From Knoellia sp. p5-6-4 (GTDB lineage: Bacteria > Actinomycetota > Actinomycetes > Actinomycetales > Dermatophilaceae): a stretch of 64,000 nucleotides of DNA. Made by a program: the position numbers and the translations under genes. Positions 39,240-47,570 of the stretch are shown piece after piece (positions within the stretch are counted from its first letter, which is position 1; every line of letters starts with the position of its first letter). Location: contig NZ_JARGZF010000001.1 of assembly GCF_029222705.1 (NCBI RefSeq), positions 1,360,437 to 1,424,436 of the forward strand. The letters run 5' to 3'. The notes beneath the pieces were generated by a model. It had not been told where the DNA came from, searched no databases, and was given only the letters and a program-made list of their open reading frames with translations.

Positions 39240-39788
39240 TCAGTGCCAGCGCGAGGGGTGCACGTCGCCCGGGACGTCGGCGACCGGGTCGGAAGGGCGT
39301 GCGGGTGAAACGGAAGGACCGAGGTCGAGGTGGCTGACGCAGCCTGTCCCGTCGCGCACGACGGTGAGCAGCTCGCCCTGGAAGTAGCCGTCGAGGCCGA
39401 CCCAGCGGCCTCGACCGGCCGGAACCGCGACCCGCCCTGCCGGCCCGGAGCCCGGAGGTGTGCGAGAGCAACTGGGCCACGGTGACCTCGCCGTGCGGGG
39501 TGTGGGCAAGGCGAGCCGCGATCGGATCGTTCAGCTCGAGCCGCCACTCGTCGCGCAGGCGGCGCACCTCCACGGCCACGAAGGTCTTGGTGATCGAGCC
39601 GATCCGGTACTACTTCAGCGGGGTTGTGGGGTGCCATCGGCACGCCCGTCGACGGTGCCGACCGCGCCCGCCCACACGAACTGGCCGCAACGGACGAGGC
39701 CGGCGGCCACCGAGGGCAGCCGCTGCTCGGCCTGCTCCACCGCGAGCCGGTGCGACAGCGCCTGGGCACTGCTCGCGTCGATGCCCAT
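39240..39788 (-). pseudogene. Remnant of a serine hydrolase (class C beta-lactamase family)
   Basis: Pieces of one protein lie in three registers. The N-terminal part starts at ATG 39788. After a frame change and a TAG at 39610-39612, the active-site segment YRIGSITKTFVAVEV (SxxK at 39586-39597) appears, followed by LSHTSGLR. Another frame change near 39430-39460 then leads to the C-terminal piece GLDGYFQGELLTVVRDG, which ends at the TGA at 39240. The central 200-250 residues of the family, including the YxN motif, are missing. Loss is therefore old and not a simple sequencing error. It lies 20 bases from the topA stop. Confidence 0.82.
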
Positions 39789-39808
39789 TCAGACGGTCCC
39801 GGCCACGG

Positions 39809-42565
39809 TTACGCCTTCTTCGCGGCTCGCTTGGCCGTGGCCTTCTTGGCGGTGGACTTCTTCGCCGCGGTCTTCTTCGTGGCTGCCTTCTTGGTGGCCC
39901 GCTTGCGGGTGGTCGGGCCCTTGGCGCGCTTCTCGGCGAGCAGCTCCGCGCCGCGCTCCGGGGTGATCGACTCGGGCTCGTCGCCCTTGCGCAGCGTCGC
40001 GTTGGTCTCGCCGTCGGTGACGTACGGGCCGAAGCGGCCGTCCTTGACCACCATCGGCTTTCCGGACACCGGGTCGTTGCCGAGCTCCTTGAGCGGGGCG
40101 GTGCTCGCGCCGCGCCCCCGCGTCTTGGGCTGGGCGTAGATGGCCAGCGCCTCCTCGAGCGTGATGTCGAAGAGCTGTTGCTCGGTGGCGAGCGAGCGCG
40201 AGTCTGAGCCCTTCTTCAGGTAGGGCCCGTAGCGACCGTTCTGCGCGGTGATCTCGACCTCGGTGCCGTCGTCCTCGGTGGTCGTGCCGACGACGCGGGG
40301 CAGCGACAGCAGCTTCAGCGCGGTGTCGAGGTCGAGGCTCGCGAGGTCCATGTCCTTGAAGAGCGACGCGGTGCGCGGCTTGACCTTGGCCTTGCCCTTC
40401 AGCGCCGCCGTCTCCTCGTCGAGGACCTCGGTGACGTACGGCCCGTAGCGGCCGGCCTTGGCGACGATGTCGCGGCCGGTCTCGGGGTCCTGTCCCAGCA
40501 CCCGGCCGTCCTCGGACGACTGCTCGAGCAGCTCTCGTGCCTTCTCGGGCGTCATCTCGTCGGGCGCGACGTCGTCGGTGATGGTGGCCCGGCGGGGCTG
40601 GCCGGTCGCCCCCTCGGCCACCTCGCCGGTGGTCAGGTCGACACCCTCGGGCGAGACCTCCTCGACGTAGGGCCCGTAGCGGCCGACCCGCACCACGATG
40701 CCGTCGCCGATCGGGATGGTGGAGATCTCGCGGGCGTCGATCTCGCCGAGGTCCTCGACGAGACGGCGCAGCCCCTCCTGGGTCCGGCCCTCGTCGCCGA
40801 AGTAGAAGCGGGCCAGCCAGCGCGCGCGTTCCTCCTCGCCGCCCGCGATGCGGTCGAGGTCCTCCTCCATGGAGGCGGTGAAGTCGTAGTCGACCAGCGA
40901 GCTGAAGTGCTCCTCGAGCAGGCGGATCACCGCGAACGCCAGCCAGGTCGGGATCAGCGCCGAGCCGCGGGTGTTGACGTAGCCGCGGTCCTGGATCGTG
41001 CCCATGATCGAGGCATAGGTCGAGGGGCGACCGATCCCCTTCTCCTCCATGGCCTTCACCAGGGTTGCCTCGGTGTAGCGCGGGGGCGGGCTGGTCTCGT
41101 GGCCGTCGGCCTCGGCGCGGACCACCGTGATCGCGACACCCTCGCTGAGCTTGGGCAGGCGGCGCTCCTCGTCGGCCGCCTGTCCGCCGCGGCCGCCGTC
41201 GTCGTCACGGCCCTCCTCGTAGGCCGCGAGGAAGCCCCGGAAGGTGATGACGGTGCCGCTGGCGGAGAACTCGACCGCGCGACCGTCGTCGAGGGTCGTG
41301 CCGAGCTTGACGGTGGCGGTCGACCCGCGGGCGTCGGCCATCTGGGAGGCGACCGTGCGCTTCCAGATCAGCTCGTAGAGGGCGAACTCGTCGCCCCGCA
41401 GCTCACCGGCCACCTGGGCAGGGGTGCGGAAGCGGTCACCAGCCGGGCGGATCGCCTCGTGCGCCTCCTGGGCGTTCTTGACCTTCTTCTCGTACAGCCG
41501 GGGCGACTGCGGCACGTACTCGGCGCCGTAGAGGTCGCGGGCCTGCTGGCGGGCGGCGGTCAGGGCCGCCTCGGACAGCGTGGTGCTGTCCGTACGCATG
41601 TAGGTGATGTAGCCGTTCTCGTAGAGGCGCTGCGCGACCCGCATCGCGTTCTTGCTCGACAGCCGCAGCTTGCGCGACGCCTCCTGCTGGAGGGTCGAGG
41701 TGGTGAACGGGGCCGAGGGACGGCGGGTGTAGGGCTTCTCCTGCACCGACGTGACCGCCACGCTCGCGGCCTGGACGGCCTCGGCGATGGTGCGGGCGGC
41801 CGCCTCGTCGAGGTGGGCGACGCCCTTGGTCTTCAGGGTGCCGTCGTCGGCGAAGTCACGGCCGGTGGCCACGCGGGCACCGTCGACCATGGTCAGGCGG
41901 GCGGTGAACTGGCTCTTCTCGTCACCTGGCGTGAAGTCGCCCTCGACGTCCCAGTAGGAGGACCGGACGAAGGCCATCCGCTCGCGTTCGCGCTCGACCA
42001 CGAGGCGGGTGGCCACGGACTGCACACGGCCCGCGGACAGGCCGGCCTTGACCTTGCGCCACAGCACCGGGGAGACCTCGTAGCCGTAGAGCCGGTCGAG
42101 GATGCGCCGGGTCTCCTGCGCGTCGACGAGGCGGGTGTCGAGGTCGCGGGTGCTGTTGACGGCGCGCTGGATCGCCTCGCGGGTGATCTCGTGGAACACC
42201 ATCCGCTTGACGGGCACCTTGGGCTTGAGCACCTCGAGCAGGTGCCAGGCGATGGCCTCGCCCTCGCGGTCCTCATCGGTGGCGAGGTAGAGCTCGTCGG
42301 CGTCCTTGAGCAGGCGCTTGAGCTCGGAGACCTTCTTCTTCTTGTCCGCGTCGACGACGTAGTAGGCCTCGAAGTCGCTGTCGACGTCGACGCCGAACCG
42401 GCCGAACGGGCCCTTCTTGACCTCGGCCGGCATCTCCGAAGGCGTCGGGATGTCGCGGATGTGGCCCACGGACGCCTCGACGTCGTAGTCCTTGCCCAGG
42501 TAGCCGCCGATGGTCTTTGCCTTGGCCGGCGACTCGACGATGACGAGCTTGCGCCCAGTGCTCAC
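39809..42565 (-). CDS. topA: DNA topoisomerase I
   Basis: The protein has 918 residues. The Toprim domain shows VIVESPAKAKTIGGYLG at the start and ATDEDREGEAIAWHLLEV near residue 95. The active-site Tyr lies in NGYITYMRTDSTTLSE near residue 320. In place of zinc fingers the C-terminus carries four actinobacterial repeats (GRYGPYVEE, GRYGPYVTEV, GRYGPYLKKG, GRFGPYVTDGE), then a Lys/Ala-rich tail that binds DNA non-specifically, as in mycobacterial TopA. It removes negative supercoils. ATG 42565 is fixed by the conserved N-terminus. The divergent DOPA-dioxygenase gene lies 198 bases away. Confidence 0.96.
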   Translation of the reverse strand: MSTGRKLVIVESPAKAKTIGGYLGKDYDVEASVGHIRDIPTPSEMPAEVKKGPFGRFGVDVDSDFEAYYVVDADKKKKVSELKRLLKDADELYLATDEDREGEAIAWHLLEVLKPKVPVKRMVFHEITREAIQRAVNSTRDLDTRLVDAQETRRILDRLYGYEVSPVLWRKVKAGLSAGRVQSVATRLVVERERERMAFVRSSYWDVEGDFTPGDEKSQFTARLTMVDGARVATGRDFADDGTLKTKGVAHLDEAAARTIAEAVQAASVAVTSVQEKPYTRRPSAPFTTSTLQQEASRKLRLSSKNAMRVAQRLYENGYITYMRTDSTTLSEAALTAARQQARDLYGAEYVPQSPRLYEKKVKNAQEAHEAIRPAGDRFRTPAQVAGELRGDEFALYELIWKRTVASQMADARGSTATVKLGTTLDDGRAVEFSASGTVITFRGFLAAYEEGRDDDGGRGGQAADEERRLPKLSEGVAITVVRAEADGHETSPPPRYTEATLVKAMEEKGIGRPSTYASIMGTIQDRGYVNTRGSALIPTWLAFAVIRLLEEHFSSLVDYDFTASMEEDLDRIAGGEEERARWLARFYFGDEGRTQEGLRRLVEDLGEIDAREISTIPIGDGIVVRVGRYGPYVEEVSPEGVDLTTGEVAEGATGQPRRATITDDVAPDEMTPEKARELLEQSSEDGRVLGQDPETGRDIVAKAGRYGPYVTEVLDEETAALKGKAKVKPRTASLFKDMDLASLDLDTALKLLSLPRVVGTTTEDDGTEVEITAQNGRYGPYLKKGSDSRSLATEQQLFDITLEEALAIYAQPKTRGRGASTAPLKELGNDPVSGKPMVVKDGRFGPYVTDGETNATLRKGDEPESITPERGAELLAEKRAKGPTTRKRATKKAATKKTAAKKSTAKKATAKRAAKKA

Positions 42566-42726
42566 GTGTTACACCTCAGTCCTGCCGGCACGTGCAGCGG
42601 ATTCGTCGCTGCGCGGACGTGCTCGACGGAACGCACGGTAGCCGGTCGGCCCGGCCCCACGTCCACCCGGTCGTCAACGGGTGGGATGCAGGCTGGTCCG
42701 GCGACCCGGGCGGCAGAGCAATTTGG

Positions 42727-42763
42727 TTGAAACTTAAACTTGATTGGGCGTACACTGGCCCCG
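42727..42763 (+). promoter_or_regulatory. Leaderless promoter of the DOPA dioxygenase-family gene
   Basis: TTGAAA (42727-42732) and TACACT (42751-42756) are separated by 18 bases, and the GTG start codon at 42763 lies seven bases after the -10, so transcription and translation should begin together. The spacer holds a direct repeat AAACTTAAACTT that may bind a regulator. Confidence 0.65.
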
Positions 42764-43560
42764 TGACCGACACCGCCACCCGCCAGCCCGTGCTCTACCT
42801 CAGCCACGGAGCGCCACCCCTGGCCGACGACCCCGTGTGGACCCGCCAGCTCGCCGACTGGTCGGCCCGGTTCGGCAAGCCGAAGAACATCCTCATGGTC
42901 TCCGCGCACTGGGAGGAGGCGCCGCTGGCGCTCAGCTCCACCTCGGGCCGGACGCCGCTGGTCTACGACTTCTGGGGCTTTCCCCAGAAGTACTACGAGG
43001 TGACGTATGCCGCCCCGGGCGCGCCGGAGCTCGCCGACAGCGTCACCCGCCTCGTGCACGACCACGACACCCCGGTGCACCGCGACGAGACGCGCGGCCT
43101 CGACCACGGCGCCTACGTGCCGCTGGTCGAGATGTACCCCGAGGCCGACGTCCCGGTGCTCCAGATGTCGATGCCGACCCTCGACCCGCAGCACCTCTTC
43201 CAGCTCGGCCGCAGGCTCGCGCCGCTGCGTGACGAGGGCACCCTGATCGTCGGGTCGGGGTTCACCACCCACAACCTGCGCTGGTTCAACCCCGCCGCCG
43301 GTCCGAACGGACCCGTGCCACAGGCCTCCGCGGAGTTCGACCACTGGGCCGCCGAGGCCCTCGAGCGGCAGGACATCGACGCCGTCCTCGACTTCATGCA
43401 CAAGGCGCCGGCGGCCCACGCCGCCCACCCGCGCACCGAGCACTGGGCCCCGCTCTACGTCGCGCTCGGCGCGGCCCACGAGTCGGGCTCGCTGGAGAAC
43501 GAGAGCGTCATCGACGGGTTCTGGTTCGGCCTGAGCAAGCGGTCCTGGCAGTTCGCCTGA
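42763..43560 (+). CDS. 4,5-DOPA dioxygenase extradiol-type enzyme (class III, LigB/YgiD family)
   Basis: The protein has 265 residues. Metal-ligand histidines typical of this family are seen in YLSHGAPPL, SAHWEEAPL, LDHGAYVPL and GSGFTTHNLRWF. The enzymes bind Fe or Zn and open catecholic rings; many bacterial members have unknown physiological substrates. I start at GTG 42763 (VTDTATRQPVLYLSHG) because it stands exactly at the expected transcription start; the open frame upstream is not conserved-looking. It is divergent from topA and monocistronic. A MarR-type regulator often sits beside such genes but is absent here. Confidence 0.88.
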   Translation: MTDTATRQPVLYLSHGAPPLADDPVWTRQLADWSARFGKPKNILMVSAHWEEAPLALSSTSGRTPLVYDFWGFPQKYYEVTYAAPGAPELADSVTRLVHDHDTPVHRDETRGLDHGAYVPLVEMYPEADVPVLQMSMPTLDPQHLFQLGRRLAPLRDEGTLIVGSGFTTHNLRWFNPAAGPNGPVPQASAEFDHWAAEALERQDIDAVLDFMHKAPAAHAAHPRTEHWAPLYVALGAAHESGSLENESVIDGFWFGLSKRSWQFA

Positions 43561-43641
43561 CCATCGCCTGACCATCGTCTGAGCCCCGGCAGACGCCACC
43601 TCCCCGACACCTCGGCGTCGACGTCGGCGGCGCCTGACAGG

Positions 43642-43749
43642 ATGCCGGGCGTGCGTGAGCTACAGGGGTGGGTGCGCTGGCTGCTGGTCGGCCGGTTCGT
43701 GGGCGCGCTCGGGTCGATGGCCTGGCTCGCCCGCGGCCAGCACCGGTGA
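43642..43749 (+). CDS. Possible small membrane-associated peptide (35 aa)
   Basis: A short frame starts at ATG 43642 (or GTG 43651) and ends at TGA 43749, just before the VOC gene. It encodes an amphipathic-to-hydrophobic stretch (VRWLLVGRFVGALGSMAWLA) with basic ends. There is no strong Shine-Dalgarno sequence and no family that I know. It could be a leader peptide or a chance frame in GC-rich sequence. Confidence 0.25.
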   Translation: MPGVRELQGWVRWLLVGRFVGALGSMAWLARGQHR

Positions 43750-43780
43750 CGAGAGGTGCCGGCGGCCCCTACCGTGGAGC

Positions 43781-44182
43781 ATGATCACCGCTCTGCACAC
43801 CCTCGTCTACGCCGATGACCCCGAGGCGGCCCGCGCCTTCTTCCGCGACGTCCTGCAGCTCCCGGGCGTCGACACCGGCGGCGGCTGGCTGATCTTCAGG
43901 ACGGGCTCCAGCGAGATGGGCGTGCACCCCGCGTCATGGGAGCACGCGGGCCGGACCGGCGGCACGGACCAGCACTTCGACCTCTCCTTCATGTGCGACG
44001 ACCTCCAGGCGACCATGGAGGAGCTCGCAGCCCGCGGCGCCCGCTTCGAGGGCGAGGTCGAGGAGCAGCCTTGGGGCTCGACCATCCGGGTCCACGTCCC
44101 CGGCGCCCGGCCGGTCACGGTGTACCAGCCGAAGTACGACCCACCGGCCCTGGCCCGCGACGACCTCGAGGCCATGTGGTGA
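43781..44182 (+). CDS. VOC (glyoxalase/bleomycin-resistance) family protein
   Basis: The protein has 133 residues, a two-repeat VOC fold. It shows ITALHTLVYADDPEAARAFFRDVLQLP at the start and the second half DLSFMCDDLQATMEELAARGARF. Possible metal ligands are His6, Glu in SSEMGVH and Asp/His in QHFDLSF. VOC proteins include glyoxalases, dioxygenases and antibiotic-binding proteins; the substrate cannot be told. ATG 43781 follows GTGGAGC. The gene stands alone between the dioxygenase gene and the converging AroE-like gene. A longer open frame upstream is not coding. Confidence 0.82.
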   Translation: MITALHTLVYADDPEAARAFFRDVLQLPGVDTGGGWLIFRTGSSEMGVHPASWEHAGRTGGTDQHFDLSFMCDDLQATMEELAARGARFEGEVEEQPWGSTIRVHVPGARPVTVYQPKYDPPALARDDLEAMW

Positions 44183-44220
44183 CCTGACGCGCGAGACGGG
44201 TCGCCTTTCCTCGTGTCGCC

Positions 44221-45078
44221 CTAGGCGTCGAAGACCTCCTCCAGGGCGCGTCGCATCACCGCGCGGTCGGGCTCGGCACCGGTCCAGAGCTCGATGGCGA
44301 TGGCGCCCTGCTCGACGAGCATCCCGAGGCCGTCCAGGGTCTCCGCGCCACGGTCGGCCGCCTCGCGCAGCAGCCGGGTCTCCGGCGGGTTTGGGATGAC
44401 GTCAGCAACGAGCATGCCCGGCCCGATGCTGTCGAGGTCGACGTCGATGAGGTCCTCGCCGTTGGGCGCGAGGCCCACCGACGTGGAGTTGACGACGATC
44501 GATGTCCCGGCGGGCACGGCATACGTCTGGTCCCACACGGCATGCCGGGCCCGTGCCGGGGTCGCCCGGTTGACCAGGTCGGCCAGGGAGGCACCCCGCC
44601 CGGGGTCGCGGTTGACGACGGTCAGCTCCGTCACGCCGGCCAGCGCCGACTCCACAGCGATCGCCCGCGCCGCCCCGCCCGCACCGAAGAGCACCATCGA
44701 CGCACCGGCCGGGTCCACCACGGTCCGCAGCGAGCTGACGAACCCCTGCCCGTCGGTGTTCTCGCCAACCAGGTCCTGGCCTTGCCTCACCACGCAGTTC
44801 ACCGCGCCGATGATCCGCGCCGACCCGGCCAGCCGGTCGAGGTGCCCGACCACCGCGACCTTGTGCGGCAGCGAGCAGTTGAAGCCGGCCCACCCCATGG
44901 CCCGGGCGCCCCGCACGGCGTCCCCGAGGTCCTCGGGCTGGACGTCACAGTTGAGGTACCGGGCGTCGAGGCCCAGCGCGCGGTAGGCCGCCTCGACCAT
45001 CGCCACGGTGGGGTTGTCGGCGGCGGGTGTCGAGAAGGAGCCGGTGAGCGTGCTGACGAAACTGCGGTTCTGGGCCAT
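44221..45078 (-). CDS. Shikimate dehydrogenase-like protein (AroE/YdiB family)
   Basis: The protein has 285 residues. The catalytic region is GFNCSLPHKVAVVGHLDRL with the conserved Lys near residue 72, and GENTDGQGF carries the paired Asp. The NADP-binding motif is GAGGAARAIAVE near residue 133, and the nucleotide-selectivity loop VVNRDPGRG suggests NADP. The C-terminal helix ends EEVFDA. AroE reduces 3-dehydroshikimate; YdiB-like relatives use quinate or other polyols. It is not with other aromatic biosynthesis genes, so a catabolic or paralogous role is likely. ATG 45078 is fixed by the conserved start. Confidence 0.85.
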   Translation of the reverse strand: MAQNRSFVSTLTGSFSTPAADNPTVAMVEAAYRALGLDARYLNCDVQPEDLGDAVRGARAMGWAGFNCSLPHKVAVVGHLDRLAGSARIIGAVNCVVRQGQDLVGENTDGQGFVSSLRTVVDPAGASMVLFGAGGAARAIAVESALAGVTELTVVNRDPGRGASLADLVNRATPARARHAVWDQTYAVPAGTSIVVNSTSVGLAPNGEDLIDVDLDSIGPGMLVADVIPNPPETRLLREAADRGAETLDGLGMLVEQGAIAIELWTGAEPDRAVMRRALEEVFDA

Positions 45079-45164
45079 GGAGTCCTCGCTCGTGGGGTCA
45101 CATCGACTCGACAGGCATCATGCACACCGCGCGGCCGATGTCGTCGTCATCCCCGCTGATCCGG

Positions 45165-45703
45165 CTAGGCCTGCGACGGGCCCTGCTCCTCGGACTGCGA
45201 CGCGAGCCACTCGTCGACCCGCCGCTCGGCCTCGGCGGGGTCGACGTCGTCCACCCGGGTCATGAGGGTCCAGCGGTGGCCGAACGGGTCGAGCAACGCC
45301 GCATACCGGTCGCCCGTCACGAACGTCTCGGGCTCGCCGTACCCCTTCGCCCCGGCCGAGGTCGCCGCGGCGTAGACCCTGTCGACGTCCGCGCAGTGTG
45401 CACGCAGGAGTGGGTCACGGCGTCCGAGCCGCCCGGCGCCCGGAGGTTGTGGTCCGGCGCGGGGTCACTCAGCTGGATCCGGCCGTTGCCGAAGTCGAGC
45501 TGGGCGTGGGCAACCGTCCCTCCGGGCCCGTCGTTGCGGCTGACGAGCCGGGCCTCGAACACCGCCGTGTAGAAGTCGATGGCGGCCGCGGCGCCGTCCA
45601 CGCACAGGTAGGGGGTGATCGAGGTGTAGCCGTCGGGGACGGGGCCGACGGCCGGAGCCTCGTGGGTGCGGGTGTTCTGGTCTGTCATCTCGTGGGTGCT
45701 CAT
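45165..45703 (-). pseudogene. Frameshifted VOC/PhnB-like protein gene
   Basis: The N-terminal part (MTDQNTRTHEAP, then YTSITPYLCVDGAAAAIDFYTAVF, then HNLRAPGGSDAVTHSCV) runs in one register to about 45397. The expected continuation, HCADVDRVYAAATSAGAKGYGEPE and FGHRWTLMTRVDDVDP, is in another register and ends at a TAG at 45165. One small indel near 45393-45402 explains the break. Whole-length similarity to PhnB-like VOC proteins is otherwise good. It is divergent from an AraC-type regulator gene that is also broken, so both partners of what looks like a regulator/target pair are lost. Confidence 0.8.
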
Positions 45704-45730
45704 GTCGGCCAGCCTGCCTAGGCTGCCCCC

Positions 45731-46537
45731 GTGGGGGCTTGGACGAACGCGACACCCGCGGTGCCGAGTGGGTATGCCGCGCGGCCGGCCCCGCGCCGCC
45801 TCCCGCCCGATGCACGCCGCCCCGCGACGGCCACCACCGCTGGGATCCTCCGCCCCCGCGAGCACGCCACGGTCGTCGAGCTCAACCGCCCGGCGGCCAG
45901 CCCCGAGCTGGAGTCCTGGGTCGAGCACTACTGGACCGTGCGCTGGGACCTCGGCGACTCGGCGTACCGGTCCGAGGTCGTGCCCCACCCGGCCGTGCAC
46001 CTGTCGGTGGAGTCCGGCACCAGCCCCACCACGGCATCCCGATGCCCGCCGCGCTGGTGCACGGCGTGGTGACGACACGCTTCACGGTGGACCTCGCCGG
46101 CGAGGGGCGGGTGTTCGGGGTGAAGTTCCGCCCGGGGGGTTCGGGGCGTTCACCGGGGAGGACGTCGGCGCCTGGACCGGGCGGATGCTCGACCTGCGTG
46201 CGGCCTTCGGCTGCGCCGCGGACGCCTTGCGCGAGGCCGTGCTGGCGGCGGACACCGACGAGGACCGCGTTCTCGTCATGGACGCCTTCCTGATGGCGCG
46301 GCGGCCGGGAGCCGATGCTGCCTACGAGCGGCTCCTCGGAAGTGGGTGCTGCGCCGGTACCGGCTGCACGACGCGGTGGCCCTGATCGACGCCGGCGAGG
46401 GCCACGACCTCGCCGCCCTGGCGACGCGGCTCGGCTGGTACGACCAAGCCCACTTCACCCGCGACTTCACCGAGGTGGTCGGCAGACCCCCGTCCAGGTA
46501 CGCCGCATCTGGTGGGGGTGGCGCTACGCGAGGGTAG
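45731..46537 (+). pseudogene. Decayed AraC-family regulator gene
   Basis: Four pieces of one regulator lie in shifting registers: ELNRPAASPELESWVEHYW (to about 46025), then HGVVTTRFTVDLAGEGRVFGVKF (to about 46140), then GAFTGEDVGAWTGRMLDLRAAF (to about 46335), and finally the C-terminal helix-turn-helix piece KWVLRRYRLHDAVALIDAG with GWYDQAHFTRDFTEVVGRPPSRY. The first recognition helix of the AraC domain is missing between the third and fourth pieces, so there is a deletion as well as frame changes. The first 40 codons before GILRPREH are probably non-coding. Confidence 0.85.
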
Positions 46538-46553
46538 GTGCACACCATGGGTA

Positions 46554-47558
46554 ATGGCCGTTTCAACCACTCTCGGACGTCGCGCATTCCTCCGCTCGGC
46601 CTCGGCCGCTGCCACCCTGACTGCCGCCGCCGCCGCTGTGCCGCTCCCGGGTGCGCACGCGGCCACGGCGTCGAGCTCCGGCTCCCGCTCCCTCCCCCAC
46701 GCCGTGCGGCTCCCCGACGGCCTCCGACCCGAGGGCATCACGTCGGGTCCGGGTGACCGCTACTACGTGGGCTCCCTCGCCGACGGCCGCATCGTGACCG
46801 GCGACCTGCGGCGCGGCACCTCGAAGGTGCTGCTGCCCGGCGCCACGGGACGCCAGCTGCGCGGTCTGTGGTTCGACAGGCGAAGCGGGCTGGTGTGGGC
46901 CGCCGGCAACCTCGAGGCGGAGGCGCACGTGTGGGCCGTCCGGGCCTGGAGCGGAACGGTCGCCCACGACATCGTCGTGCCGGACGCCGTCTTCCTCAAC
47001 GACCTGGTCGTCACGCGCCGCGCAGTGTGGGTCACCGACTCCCGCAGGGACCGGCTCACGCGCATAGACCTCGACCGCGACGGCCACCCCTCCAGCGACG
47101 AGCCGGAGTTCGTCGAGCTCGGCGGCGACTGGCCGAACTTCGACGGGACCAACATCAACGCCAACGGGATCCGGCAGCTCCCGGACGGCAGCCTGGTTCT
47201 CAACAACAGCAGCGCCGGCGGGCTCTGGCAGGTGCACCCGCGGACCGGCAACGCCACCGAGATCCCCGTCTCGGGTGGCCCGGGCCTGACCGGAGGCGAC
47301 GGCCTGGAGCTGCACGACGACGTGCTCTACGACGTGCGGGGCAGCGGAGACGCCGAGGTGTCGGTGCTGCGCCTGACACACGACGACGGCGAGTGGCGGG
47401 CCCGCTGGGTCACCGCGCTCCGGGACTCCACGCTCGACGTGCCGTCCACCGCAACGCTGGTCGCGGGCTCGCTCTGGGCGGTCAACGCCCGGTTCGGCAC
47501 ACCCAGCCCCGAGACCGCGAGGTACTGGATCACGCCCCTCCCCGCACGACACCACTGA
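46554..47558 (+). CDS. Tat-exported SMP-30/gluconolactonase-like beta-propeller protein
   Basis: The protein has 334 residues. The N-terminus has a twin-arginine signal (GRRAFLRSASAAATL) and an AHA cleavage site near residue 35. The mature part resembles SMP-30/gluconolactonase-like six-bladed propellers, with LPDGLRPEGITSGPGDRYYVGSLADGRI, then ANGIRQLPDGSLVLNNSSAG, and GGDGLELHDDVLYDV. Such proteins are often calcium-dependent lactonases, but the catalytic Glu/Asn/Asp set is not certain here. I prefer ATG 46554; GTG 46512 overlaps the end of the decayed AraC gene. The stop lies 12 bases from the converging SWIM gene's stop. Confidence 0.8.
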   Translation: MAVSTTLGRRAFLRSASAAATLTAAAAAVPLPGAHAATASSSGSRSLPHAVRLPDGLRPEGITSGPGDRYYVGSLADGRIVTGDLRRGTSKVLLPGATGRQLRGLWFDRRSGLVWAAGNLEAEAHVWAVRAWSGTVAHDIVVPDAVFLNDLVVTRRAVWVTDSRRDRLTRIDLDRDGHPSSDEPEFVELGGDWPNFDGTNINANGIRQLPDGSLVLNNSSAGGLWQVHPRTGNATEIPVSGGPGLTGGDGLELHDDVLYDVRGSGDAEVSVLRLTHDDGEWRARWVTALRDSTLDVPSTATLVAGSLWAVNARFGTPSPETARYWITPLPARHH

Positions 47559-47570
47559 CGCGACGGGTCG

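Noticed and set aside
40907-42730. Plus-strand open frame of about 600 codons opposite topA
   Set aside because: Antisense shadow of a highly conserved topoisomerase gene.
42562-43599. Minus-strand frame opposite the DOPA dioxygenase-family gene
   Set aside because: Shadow frame; the plus-strand product has all metal-ligand histidines and a promoter at its start.
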